From the NCBI GenBank assembly GCA_035516965.1, contig DATIZR010000087.1:1-61839 (forward strand): a stretch of DNA of 61,839 bases. Direction: 5' to 3'. Source of the DNA: Nitrospirota bacterium (lineage in GTDB: Bacteria > Nitrospirota > UBA9217). The number at the start of each line of letters is the position of its first letter. Within the stretch, counting starts at the first letter, position 1. A model generated the notes under the pieces. The model saw only the letters and a list, made by a program, of their open reading frames with translations. It ran no database searches and was not told where the DNA came from. Shown here in pieces: positions 26,061-34,800 of the stretch. Both the position numbers and the translations under genes were made by a program.

Positions 26061-27440
26061 ATGAAGAAGTTTGTTGTGTTATTCGTAGTCGTGGCATTGA
26101 CGTGCTTCAGCGCCGTGGCATTCGCCGCGGACGTGACCGTGGGAGGCAGCCTTGAGATCCGGAGCAGGGACTTCACCAATTTGAACGTCGTTCCAGATTC
26201 GTTCGGGAACAGCACCTCTGCTGACAGCACCTACAGGGACACACAGTCGAGGATCAGGATCGATGTGAACGCCAAGGCCGGCGATGTGAAGGGTAAAATC
26301 GAGTTAGAGCAGGATTTCAACACCGGCGGCAATGACTGGGGTACCGGCAACGATGTACTCTCTAACAAGGTGCCGGGGGGGGTAGGATACTCAAACAGCA
26401 CTGCCAACGGAAATCTCGGCTTCCGCGAGGCATGGATCAGCTTCAACCTTCCGGGCATCCCGGTCAACGTGACCGGCGGTCATCAGCTGCTGGCCCTGGG
26501 CAACGCCTGGTTCTTCAAGTCAATGCATTACGGTTCTGAAGCCTGGGTCGTGGCAAACCAGACCGGCCCCAACACGTTTGCGTTCGTCAACGTAAAAGTT
26601 CTTGAAGGCAGCATAAATGCGGCTGACGATATCGATGCCTATGCACTGCTCGACGTGTTCAAGATCAGCGACGCCGCCACGGTCGGCATTGACCTGACCA
26701 ATATCCTCGACCGCAAGAGCCTCTCTCCCCTGCCGCCTAACCCTGTGCCCAACGGCACTGTCGGAAGGGACAGCCTGTATAACCTGGGTCTGAACATGAA
26801 CGGCAAGTTCGGCCCGGTGGCTTTGAAGGCCGAGATCGATCAGCAGTTCGGCAAGGCAAAAGCAGCCAACCTGGTAACGGTCGGCGGTATCCCGAGCGGC
26901 GACGCCAAGTTCAAGGGCAACGAGATCGTGGTCCAGGGCAACGTGGGTCTTGATCCCGTGACCATCAATTTCACGGCAGCCCGCGGCACCGGTGCCAAGG
27001 ACCAGCAGACGGACATAAACCAGTTCGTCAACTTCCTGGACATCGACCCGCACTACACGTTCCTGTACGAGTATAAGGTCGTGACTGCTGCCGGTGCAAA
27101 GAACACCGGCTTCAGCAATACCGAAGCCCTCAGTGCCGGAGTATCCGCGGCTGTTACAAAGAGCCTTGTCCTCGGCGTGGACCTCTGGTACCTGCTTGCA
27201 ACCCAGGCTGTGGCAATCAACGGCGCTACGGTTTTTGGCTCGACCCTGCCGGCAACCTCCCACAAGGTCGGGACCGAAGTTGATGTGAAGGCCAACTGGC
27301 AGATTGCCGAGAACCTGTCCTGGAACTGGCTCCTTGGTTACTTCGCGCCCGGCGACGCCTATGACAAAAATGTGAACGGCGTTGCAACGAAGGGCGACAA
27401 GGTCACCGGCATCCAGGGCGTTCTGGCATTCAAGTTCTAA
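26061..27440 (+). CDS. Outer-membrane porin-like beta-barrel protein
   Basis: A 459-residue secreted protein with a clear Sec signal (MKKFVVLFVVVALTCFSAVAFA, cleavage after residue 22). The mature part starts with a beta strand (DVTVGGSLEIRSRDFTN) and has many alternating strands with aromatic ends, Gly/Asn-rich loops, and the terminal VLAFKF with Phe as the last residue, the usual barrel signature. It is probably a passive diffusion channel; the solute is unknown. The gene stands alone, with a good ribosome-binding site and a strong terminator. Confidence 0.85.
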   Translation: MKKFVVLFVVVALTCFSAVAFAADVTVGGSLEIRSRDFTNLNVVPDSFGNSTSADSTYRDTQSRIRIDVNAKAGDVKGKIELEQDFNTGGNDWGTGNDVLSNKVPGGVGYSNSTANGNLGFREAWISFNLPGIPVNVTGGHQLLALGNAWFFKSMHYGSEAWVVANQTGPNTFAFVNVKVLEGSINAADDIDAYALLDVFKISDAATVGIDLTNILDRKSLSPLPPNPVPNGTVGRDSLYNLGLNMNGKFGPVALKAEIDQQFGKAKAANLVTVGGIPSGDAKFKGNEIVVQGNVGLDPVTINFTAARGTGAKDQQTDINQFVNFLDIDPHYTFLYEYKVVTAAGAKNTGFSNTEALSAGVSAAVTKSLVLGVDLWYLLATQAVAINGATVFGSTLPATSHKVGTEVDVKANWQIAENLSWNWLLGYFAPGDAYDKNVNGVATKGDKVTGIQGVLAFKF

Positions 27441-27490
27441 ATCTGTAAAAGCTTTGCCTGTATCTTAGGCGGCATCACAGAGCTCAGTGA

Positions 27491-27527
27491 AATCCCCCGG
27501 GAGAAAAATTTCCCGGGGGATTTTTTT
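27491..27527 (+). terminator. Rho-independent terminator after the porin
   Basis: A 12-base perfect stem (27491-27502 with 27511-27522) with an 8-base loop, ending in a run of T. Confidence 0.92.
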
Positions 27528-27858
27528 ATGCACTAATGGCAGGAGAACAGCAGATGCTCAGCCGTTCCAGCGAAGAAGGAACGCTTCGAGAAGTGCGGCC
27601 AGCGGCAAGGTTGGCCGCGCAGCCAAAATAGCTCTGGTTTTTTTCGGCTTAATATTGTATAAACCTAAAGGGCAGTTGGGGAATGCGGCTAAACAAACCT
27701 GCCACGGTTTGTCCTGGCCTTTCATTGTGCTCTCTCTCCCTGATCTCTGTGGTAAAAAGATGTTAACAATAATGTTCACGCATTGATACATTCGAGACGA
27801 TTCGCAGTTATCTGTGTTCATCTGTGGTTAACGGCTTCTTCCAGGTTAAAGGTTGTCT
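27528..27858. other. Intergenic region before the polysaccharide deacetylase gene
   Basis: No gene or clear signal seen. A sequence of the atctgtgttcatctgtgg kind near 27810, frequent in intergenic DNA of many bacteria, is present. Confidence 0.4.
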
Positions 27859-28845
27859 ATGGCGAAAAAACAGCTCCCGGCAAAAGGAAGGTCCTCGGGC
27901 AAGGGCGGCAGGTATGAGCGGATCGTGATGATCGGCATCATCGTCGCCCTCGTCGCGATCGTGCTTACGCTGTGGGGCCCGCTCCGCACGTTCCGTACAA
28001 AGGAAGGGACGCGGAGCGGTCAGGAAGCAAAAAAAGCAGAGCTTGCCCCGAAAAAACAGGCGCGTCCCGAAGCCGCAGAGAAGAAGGCCGAGAAAAAGGA
28101 AAAGCAGTCACGCCCAGGCAGACAGGACGTGAAAGAGGCCGGCAAACGGACTGAACCGACAACCACCAGGGCATCTGAAAAAAGAGCACTCGTAGCCATC
28201 GTGATCGATGACCTGGGCCAGGACCTGAAGCCTGCCCGCGAACTGGCCTCTCTCCCGTACAAGATCACCTTCGCAGTGATGCCCGGCCTGCCCCAGTCGC
28301 GCACGGTCGCGGAGCTGGCGCGCCAGAACAGCCGCGAAGTCCTGCTCCATCTGCCGATGGAGTACCGCGGCAGGAACGGGAAGACGTCTCCCGGCATGCT
28401 GCGGTCCAACATGACGCCCATGGATTTCCTGAACACCCTGACCGACGATCTCGGGACCGTCCCGGGCGCCGTGGGCGTGAACAACCATGAGGGCTCGGTG
28501 CTGACGGAGAACAAAGAGGCGATGAAGTTCCTGATGGCGGAGCTCAAGGCCCGCGAGCTCCTGTTCCTCGACAGCTTCACGACCCCCAAAAGCGTGGCCT
28601 TTGACACGGCCAGGGAGTTCGGCCTGAAGACGGCGAAGCGCGACGTGTTCCTGGACAACGAGAGCGACAACCAGGAGTCGATCCGGAAGCAGCTCGACGA
28701 GCTGGCAAAGGTCGCACGGGAGCACGGACATGCCATCGGCATCGGCCATCCCCACCCGGCGACGATCAGCGAGCTGCGCGCGTGGCTCGACACCGCGACC
28801 CGCGAAGGCATCGAGATCGTGCCGGTGTCGAAGCTGATGAATTAA
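27859..28845 (+). CDS. Divergent polysaccharide deacetylase (YibQ family)
   Basis: A 328-residue protein anchored by one membrane segment (about residues 24-42), followed by a Lys/Glu/Ala-rich linker (to about 108) and a periplasmic domain of the divergent polysaccharide deacetylase family (PF04748). Key segments are VAIVIDDLGQD with the Asp pair, HLPMEYR, GVNNHEGS and AIGIGHPHPATI near the end. Members are often linked to cell-wall hydrolysis and division genes, but their substrate is not known. The frame opens with TTG at 27853; the ATG at 27859 is the more likely start. Confidence 0.88.
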   Translation: MAKKQLPAKGRSSGKGGRYERIVMIGIIVALVAIVLTLWGPLRTFRTKEGTRSGQEAKKAELAPKKQARPEAAEKKAEKKEKQSRPGRQDVKEAGKRTEPTTTRASEKRALVAIVIDDLGQDLKPARELASLPYKITFAVMPGLPQSRTVAELARQNSREVLLHLPMEYRGRNGKTSPGMLRSNMTPMDFLNTLTDDLGTVPGAVGVNNHEGSVLTENKEAMKFLMAELKARELLFLDSFTTPKSVAFDTAREFGLKTAKRDVFLDNESDNQESIRKQLDELAKVAREHGHAIGIGHPHPATISELRAWLDTATREGIEIVPVSKLMN

Positions 28846-28934
28846 ACGGATATCACCGTGGAGAACGCGGAAAAGGCCGGATAGATCAACCACTGTTGAT
28901 GCATTTGTTGATGCATTCATAAAAGGTCATGAAA

Positions 28935-29028
28935 GCCGTCTTTGCGAGCGGGCCGAAGCAATCTCGCAGCGCATATCAGCCTTGGCTATCGAGATTGCCG
29001 CGTCGCTCCGCTCCTCGCAATGACGGCA
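28935..29028. repeat. Dispersed inverted-repeat element, copy 1
   Basis: The left arm (gccgtctttgcgagcg to gcaatctcg) and the right arm (cgagattgccgcg to gcaatgacggc) are imperfect inverted copies. The same element occurs in the opposite orientation at 46143-46236. The surrounding 322-base gap (28846-29167) contains nothing else recognisable. Confidence 0.75.
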
Positions 29029-29167
29029 AGGGGCTTTTTTCGAGATTATCACCATTTGTCGCAGCTGAACCGCCGCCCGTTTCAAGGCCTTCTCGGTATT
29101 CATCTGAGATGATCCTCGGCCGATGATTTTCTCATCCTCTCAACCCGCTGCGGTATAAGGGATTCCT

Positions 29168-30175
29168 ATGCTCACCCTTGGAATAGAAACCTCCTGCGAC
29201 GAGACCGCGGCGGCAGTGCTGCGGGACCGGACGGTCCTGTCCAACATCGTCTTTTCCCAGACAGACATTCACAAGAAGTACGGGGGCGTCGTACCCGAGC
29301 TTGCCTCGCGCGAGCATCTCAGGAACATCATACCAATCATCAGCCAGGCGCTGGACGCCGCTTCGGTATCCCTGGACGATATCGACCTGGTGGCGGTGAC
29401 CCATGCACCCGGGCTGGTCGGCGCCCTGCTCGTCGGCGTCTCCGCGGCGAAGGCGATCTCCTATGCCCGGGATATTCCGTTCATCGGGGTCCATCACGGA
29501 GAGGCGCACATCCTTGCCGCCCACATCGATTATCCGGATATCGGCTATCCCTACCTTGCCCTGCTCGTATCAGGCGGACACACGGCGTTGTACCACGTGA
29601 AGGGGCTGGCCGATTACCGCCTCCTCGGTCACACGCGCGACGACGCTGCGGGCGAAGCCTATGACAAGGTCGCCAAGCTGCTCGACCTTGACTACCCGGG
29701 GGGGCCCGTGATCGACCGTCTCGCCCAGGAGGGAAACCCCGATGCGATAAGGTTCCCGCGGGGCCATCGCGAGGGCTTCGATTTCAGCTTCAGCGGCCTG
29801 AAGACAGCGGTCAGAAATCATATCGCTCTCTTCCGAAGCAGGGACCGCGGCATCGATCCGGCCTTGAACGTGAAGGACGTGTCGGCGAGTTTCCAGGCAG
29901 CGGTCGTGGACATGCTCGTGGAGAGAACGATGAAGGGAATTGCAGAGACCAGCGCGGAAAAAATCGTGATCGCCGGCGGCGTCGCGGCCAACAGCTCCCT
30001 GCGGAAGCGCATGCAGGAAGAGGCCGGCAAGCGCTCCCTCTCCCTGTACCTCCCCCGTCCCGGCCTCTGCATCGACAACGCCGCCATGGTCGCCCTTGCC
30101 GGGTATCTGCATTTTCAGCGGGGCGAACGGTCCGCCCTGGACCTGAATCCGCGCGCTTCAATGCCGCTGGCATGA
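29168..30175 (+). CDS. tsaD: tRNA N6-adenosine threonylcarbamoyltransferase TsaD
   Basis: TsaD transfers the threonylcarbamoyl group to A37 of tRNAs that read ANN codons. The 335-residue protein has the family start MLTLGIETSCDETAAAVL, the metal-binding VHHGEAHILAAH, LVSGGHTALYHVKG, and the C-terminal IDNAAMVALAG. Length and motifs are standard. It stands alone on the + strand. Confidence 0.97.
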   Translation: MLTLGIETSCDETAAAVLRDRTVLSNIVFSQTDIHKKYGGVVPELASREHLRNIIPIISQALDAASVSLDDIDLVAVTHAPGLVGALLVGVSAAKAISYARDIPFIGVHHGEAHILAAHIDYPDIGYPYLALLVSGGHTALYHVKGLADYRLLGHTRDDAAGEAYDKVAKLLDLDYPGGPVIDRLAQEGNPDAIRFPRGHREGFDFSFSGLKTAVRNHIALFRSRDRGIDPALNVKDVSASFQAAVVDMLVERTMKGIAETSAEKIVIAGGVAANSSLRKRMQEEAGKRSLSLYLPRPGLCIDNAAMVALAGYLHFQRGERSALDLNPRASMPLA

Positions 30176-30301
30176 AAGACGGATAGGACCGCACCCTCCC
30201 GCCTCTGTGTTCCTTCCTGGCACCCCAAAATTTCGTAATGGCCGCTTCGGGGACATGCGGGTTTTGGGTAAAGCTTTTAGCCTTCCCATGCGAACATTCC
30301 C

Positions 30302-30470
30302 GTCATGCGACCGAGTCCGAGGGAAGAGCATTTCGGACTGTCTAAGCCCGAAGGGCGAGTTTCCGAAATGCCCTGAGGACGACCGAGCATTACGGATCAG
30401 AATGGTCGCCGGGGGCCCTTCTTTAGCGCCCCCTTTCTTCGGGCAAGCAAGAAAGGGGGCAGTCAGGGGG
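30302..30470. repeat. Structured GC-rich intergenic element
   Basis: Several perfect hairpins are packed together: catttcgga (30329-30337) with tccgaaatg (30362-30370) enclosing gccc-gaa-gggc (30346-30356), and gccccctttctt (30428-30439) with aagaaagggggc (30449-30460). Sequences of this look recur between genes in several Gram-negative genomes; I recall the type but cannot name a family. Open frames across it on both strands are not convincing as genes. The gap from 30176 to 30713 holds this element and, near its end, a sigma-54 promoter. Confidence 0.55.
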
Positions 30471-30659
30471 CCTGAGGGATGTTTAATCCTGCATAACAAA
30501 TTTTCAAAACGCTGATTCTACCTACGTGAAGGCTAGAAGAACCTCTCTTTCTTAGTCAAGCTCTGGTCCCTTTTGCATTCCCATCAAAATGCCCTGCCCA
30601 TTCTCATTCCTGCAAACATTTAACCGGGGAGAACTGCGCATATTCAGCGGGTTATGATT

Positions 30660-30675
30660 TGGCACGGTCGATGCA
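30660..30675 (+). promoter_or_regulatory. Sigma-54 (RpoN) promoter
   Basis: TGGCACG-gtcg-ATGCA matches the consensus TGGCACG-N4-TTGCA at all but one position, with the required GG-N10-GC spacing. Transcription would start near 30686, just before the ribosome-binding site (aggagg, 30701-30706) of the gene at 30714. A sigma-54 activator of the NtrC type is encoded at 42326-43705. Confidence 0.7.
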
Positions 30676-30713
30676 ATATATCGTGCAAGAACGCACGAAA
30701 AGGAGGATACACC

Positions 30714-31043
30714 ATGAATACGACCCTTGCAAAAAAAGCAGCTTACCTCGGCGCAGGAGCGGGACTGATGCTCTTCGGGATGTTCGGACTTCTGCCCGGC
30801 AGCCTTCTGGGCGGCGCGGCCGGTATCAAAATCGCAGGATTGCTCTTCGGACTTCCGCTCGATCCTGGCGTCTTTTCGAGGGCGATCGTACTGCTGTCCA
30901 TGCTGGTCGGCGTCATGGTCTCCGGCATCGCCATAGTTACGGCGACATCGACGGCCTGCTGGCTCGCGGGCAATGTACTGCAGTCCACCGTGCGCGGGCA
31001 CCTGGAAGCGACTGACGTAAAAGCAGGCATCGGGCGCGGGTAA
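30714..31043 (+). CDS. Small two-helix membrane protein, paralogue A
   Basis: A 109-residue protein of unknown family. Two long hydrophobic stretches (about 10-50 and 60-92) are rich in Gly and Ala (GAGAGLMLFGMFGLLPGSLL; later VGVMVSGIAIVTATSTA), joined by GLPLDPGVFSRA. It aligns over most of its length with the next gene, so the two are tandem paralogues. The start is set by aggagg at 30701-30706; the frame is open further upstream without support. A sigma-54 promoter precedes it. No function can be proposed beyond a membrane role. Confidence 0.75.
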   Translation: MNTTLAKKAAYLGAGAGLMLFGMFGLLPGSLLGGAAGIKIAGLLFGLPLDPGVFSRAIVLLSMLVGVMVSGIAIVTATSTACWLAGNVLQSTVRGHLEATDVKAGIGRG

Positions 31044-31089
31044 GGGCGAACCGGAAAAAAATCAAAGCTGCGGCGGAGAGGAGACGGTC

Positions 31090-31401
31090 ATGAAGAACGT
31101 CACGATAAACACAGGGATGAAGATGGGCGCAACAATCGGCGGGCTGCTCTTTCTGGCGATGGGGATCGTCCCCGGTTTCTACTTCGGGAGCTTCGGCACG
31201 CTCATGCTACTCCAGAAGCTGTCGAACGGACCGCTCGAGCCGACGCTCTTCGTCCGGGCGGCGATCGTGACGGGTATCGCGGTCGGGATCGCCTGTGCCG
31301 CGGCGATCAGCGTTGTCATGGGCAGCCTCGCGGGCGCGGTCATCGGCTCCGCGGTCTCGGCGCCGGCATCATCAGTGAACAAGGCGGCCGGCGCGGCGTA
31401 G
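31090..31401 (+). CDS. Small two-helix membrane protein, paralogue B
   Basis: A 103-residue membrane protein related to its upstream neighbour: GATIGGLLFLAMGIVPGFYF, then GPLEPTLFVRAAIVTGIAVG and a Gly/Ala-rich second helix. The pattern G..G..F..G..PG...G, then PL.P..F.RA, is shared by both. It follows 46 bases after paralogue A and has its own ribosome-binding site (gagagga), so the two form one transcription unit. Family not recognised. Confidence 0.75.
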   Translation: MKNVTINTGMKMGATIGGLLFLAMGIVPGFYFGSFGTLMLLQKLSNGPLEPTLFVRAAIVTGIAVGIACAAAISVVMGSLAGAVIGSAVSAPASSVNKAAGAA

Positions 31402-31497
31402 ACCTTGGCGCGGGACGGGAACTATGGAAAAACGGGCGGGCGCTTCTGCGGCCGCCCTTGCTGTTTACTGCGGTCTCCGGTACGCGGGACGGGAAAT

Positions 31498-31524
31498 AAA
31501 AAAAGCCCCGATTCTCATCGGGGC
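31498..31524 (-). terminator. Rho-independent terminator of the cold-shock gene
   Basis: On the minus strand an 8-base perfect stem (gccccgat/atcggggc, 31505-31524) is followed by seven T residues. It lies 33 bases after the stop of the gene at 31558-31761. Confidence 0.9.
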
Positions 31525-31557
31525 CCTTGATTGGTTTTGTGAATGCGTGTCGTGGAT

Positions 31558-31761
31558 TTAAGCGGTCTTGGATACGTTTGCCGCCTGAAGGCCCTTGGGG
31601 CCCTTTACCACCTCGAAGGTAACCTTGTCGCCCTCGTTCAGGGACTTGAAACCATCGCCGGCAATGGCCGAAAAGTGAACGAATACGTCCTCCCCGTTAT
31701 CCTGCGTGATGAAACCGAACCCCTTGCTGTTGTTGAACCACTTCACTACACCGTTTGCCAT
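31558..31761 (-). CDS. Cold-shock domain protein
   Basis: A 67-residue single-domain nucleic-acid chaperone of the CspA family. It has [18 protein letters not shown] with RNP1 (KGFGFI), RNP2 (VFVHF), and ends [14 protein letters not shown]. The ATG at 31761 is preceded by a gaggagaaac site. The frame is open far upstream, but the promoter lies there. It has its own promoter, a palindromic leader and a terminator, so it is transcribed alone. Confidence 0.96.
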   Translation of the reverse strand: MANGVVKWFNNSKGFGFITQDNGEDVFVHFSAIAGDGFKSLNEGDKVTFEVVKGPKGLQAANVSKTA

Positions 31762-31794
31762 TCTTGTTTCTCCTCTTGTTTCTCTTGAAATTGC

Positions 31795-31808
31795 CCCGGA
31801 TATCCGGG
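31795..31808. promoter_or_regulatory. Palindrome in the cold-shock leader
   Basis: CCCGGATATCCGGG is a perfect 14-base palindrome located in the predicted 5' leader between the promoter and the start codon. It could be a protein-binding site or an RNA hairpin. Confidence 0.45.
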
Positions 31809-31819
31809 TTTGTGGATAA

Positions 31820-31848
31820 AGCATACCGTTTTCTCCATACCTTGTCAA
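31820..31848 (-). promoter_or_regulatory. Sigma-70 promoter of the cold-shock gene
   Basis: On the minus strand TTGACA (31843-31848) and TATGCT (31820-31825) are separated by 17 bases. The leader to the ATG is about 50 bases. Confidence 0.75.
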
Positions 31849-31879
31849 GCCGATAGTACAAAAAATCCTCCGCAGGTCT

Positions 31880-34800
31880 TCATTGCTTTTGGGTGCGGGT
31901 GCGCGTGCGAGTACGCTCGTCCCTCCCCTGTTGGAAGGAACGGGCCTGGTGCATGAAGGCCTCCAGCCGCGTGAGGGACTGGGAGTCGCCCTGGCCTTCA
32001 TAGGCGAGGTTCAGGAGCGGGATGTTATCATGGTCCTCGCGGACGCGTTTCAGCACCGCCGTGGCGATCGTTCCCGGCATGCACGTGAAGGGCATGACGT
32101 TCACGATCCCCGAAACCCCCCGGGATATGTAGTCGATGGCCTTCCCCACGGAGAGCACGGCTTCACCCTCGAAGGAATGGTGGATGTAGGGCCTGGCGCG
32201 GTCCAGCGTCTTTTCGATGCTCGGCTCATGCAGGCTCCGGAAGCTGCCGTTGAAGCCACGGAGCAGACGCCGCTCCTCGCGGTGCTGGACGTGGCCCGTG
32301 AGATAGGCCCGGAACAGGCTTTTCCAGGACCGGCTCATCGCGGCCGAGACCTTGGCGGTCGCCGTGATGTACAGGAGCCATTCGGACACCGGGGCCACCC
32401 AGGCCTCGCCGCCCAGCCGCTCGATTTGGCGCACCACCTCTTCGTTGCTGAAGCGGTTGGACCGGACGTAGATCTCGCCGACGACTCCGATCACGGGCTT
32501 TGCCGGGCCGTGCGCATCGATCGCGCTGAACTCCGCGCAGGCCTCGCGCAGCACGGGCAGAAGGTCGTCGCGGCCTTCGATCGCCTTGACCACCCGGGCA
32601 AGCGCCGTCCGGTACACGCGGTCTGCGGCGCCCGCCTCCTTCTCGTAGGGCCGACGCTCCCAGAGCGCCTTCTGGAGCATGTCCACGGCCAGGGCGCCCC
32701 GCCAGCTCATGATGACGAAATTCCGGTCCAGCGCGCGCACGTCGTCATGGAGCGACTCGTCCTGCATCGGCGAGAGGATCTCCACCTGCTCCAGGCCGAG
32801 GCCGTCGAGCACCTGCCGGTGGTAGCGGTGGTACTGGCCGAAGCGGCAGGGTCCCTTGCCGGTCGGCATGAAGAAGGCGCTCCGGTCCGGATCGAACCCG
32901 GGCCGGCGAGTTGCCTTGATCATGTCTCCCGTCGTAAGGGCCAGGGGATAGCACTCCCTGCCCGAGCTGTGCTGCCTGCCGATGCGCACCGTTTCCTCGT
33001 CGGATTCGGGCAGCACCTCGGCGTCGACGCCGCAGGACCGGAATGCCGCGGCGAGGGCGTGGGCGTGGTCGGCCATGGGCGGAAGATAGACCTTCTTCCT
33101 GCTGAGCTCGCCCTTTCCGCCGGGGGCCGCGCGCGGGGCGCGGGGCGGCGGGGTTGCCCCTGCCCGGGAAAGGCTGTCCAGGAAGGCCTCAATCCGGGTG
33201 ATCGCCCCCGCGTCGGCGCTGTGCTCGTCGATCTCGAGCTGCAGGAAGGGCTTGCCCGCCATCTCCTGCCTGAAGAAGTGCGTGATGAACGAGTCCGGGC
33301 CGCAGCCGAAGTTCGTTATATAGACGGGAAAGAGCTGCGGATGCTCCCGGATGATCCGCGCCGCTGCCAGGATCTTCTGGCCCGACCGCCAGTACATGTT
33401 GCCATGGCCGGACAGGTCGACGCCGGCGAGCGGCAGATAGTCCATGGGGATCGCCTGGACCCCGAGGTCCCGGATCTTTCCGGCCAGATTCATGTTCATG
33501 CCGGGATCGCAGGTGTTATAGCTCCTGCCGACGAGCACGAGCGCGCGTTCGCCCGGCTTCAGGCCTGCAAGGACCGCGCGGCCACGCTCAGCCGCTGACC
33601 TCAGAAATTCCTCTTGCGCTTCCTGCGCCCGTCGCTGCGCGCGCCGCGCCGCGTCGCCGCTCCTGCCGAGCATCGACGCCAGCTCCCGCATGCTCCTGCC
33701 GAAGTTCCGTTCATCCTGCAGGTGGAGGACGGGTTCGATCACCTGCATGCGGCCGTACCGGACCGATGCGCGCGCAACGTAGGGAAGCGCCTGGGCATAG
33801 GGGCATGCCTGCGCGTTCTGCGCGTGGCCGTGCGTTTCGGGGAAACGGACGAAGCTCGGCAGGAACAGGACGTCCACGCCCCGGTCGACCAGGTGCTGGA
33901 CGTGGCCGAGGGCGACCTTGGCGGGAAAGCAGGTCTCCGCGACGGTCAGCTCGAGCGCCCCGTTGATCAGTGAGCGGTTCGTCGGGTCCGAGAGGACGAC
34001 CCGGTAGCCGAGCTCGGCAAAGAACGTCCGCCAGAAGGGAAGAAAGTCGTTCACATAGAGCGCACGGGGTACGCCGATGACGGGTGCGTCCGGCCGGAGC
34101 GGCCCCGAGGCAGGCTCCTTCAGGAGCAAACGCTCGCGCTCCGCGAACAGGTCCGGTACGCCCGCCGCGCCGGAGGACTTCCTCTTGACATCGTATTTTT
34201 CGCAGCGGCTTCCGTAGAAGAGCGGTTTTTCTCCCGTAAAGCTCACGCGCCGGATGTCGCAGCGGTTCGCGCACTCCGCGCACGCGAAGGTCGTGACCGT
34301 GTAGGCGCGGCTGCTCAGGTCGAAGCCCTTGAACGTGCTCCTTCCTGTGCCTTCACGCATGGCGATGATGGCCGCGCCGATCGCGCCCGTGACCTCGTGG
34401 TGCGGCGGCACCGTGACCGGCCTGCCCGTGATGATCTCGAAGGCCGAGACGACGGCCCGGTTCGCCGCGACGCCGCCCTGAAAGAAAATGCGGTCCCCGA
34501 TGCGCTTGCCGGCGACCACCTTGTTCAGGTAGTTCTGGACAATGGAGTAGGCGAGCCCCGCGGTCAGTTCCTCCACGCCCGAGCCCGTGTTCATGGCATG
34601 GACCAGGTCCGACTCGATGAAGACGGTGCAGCGCTCGCCGAAGCGGCAGGGCGACGCCGCACGGAACGCCCGGTCCTCGAACTCACCCCTGATCCGGATG
34701 CCCAGACGCTCTGCCTGCTCCTCCAGGAACGAGCCGGTGCCCGCGGCGCAGGCCTTGTTCATCTCGAAATCCACGACAGCCCCGTCGCGGAGGCTGATGA

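Noticed and set aside
27537-27552. Weak sigma-54-like match (TGGCAGG-N4-CAGCA)
   Set aside because: The -12 part departs from the consensus and the next gene starts 300 bases later.
30158-30515. Open frames of about 100 codons on both strands
   Set aside because: They run through the multi-hairpin element, where the sequence is explained by base pairing rather than by coding.
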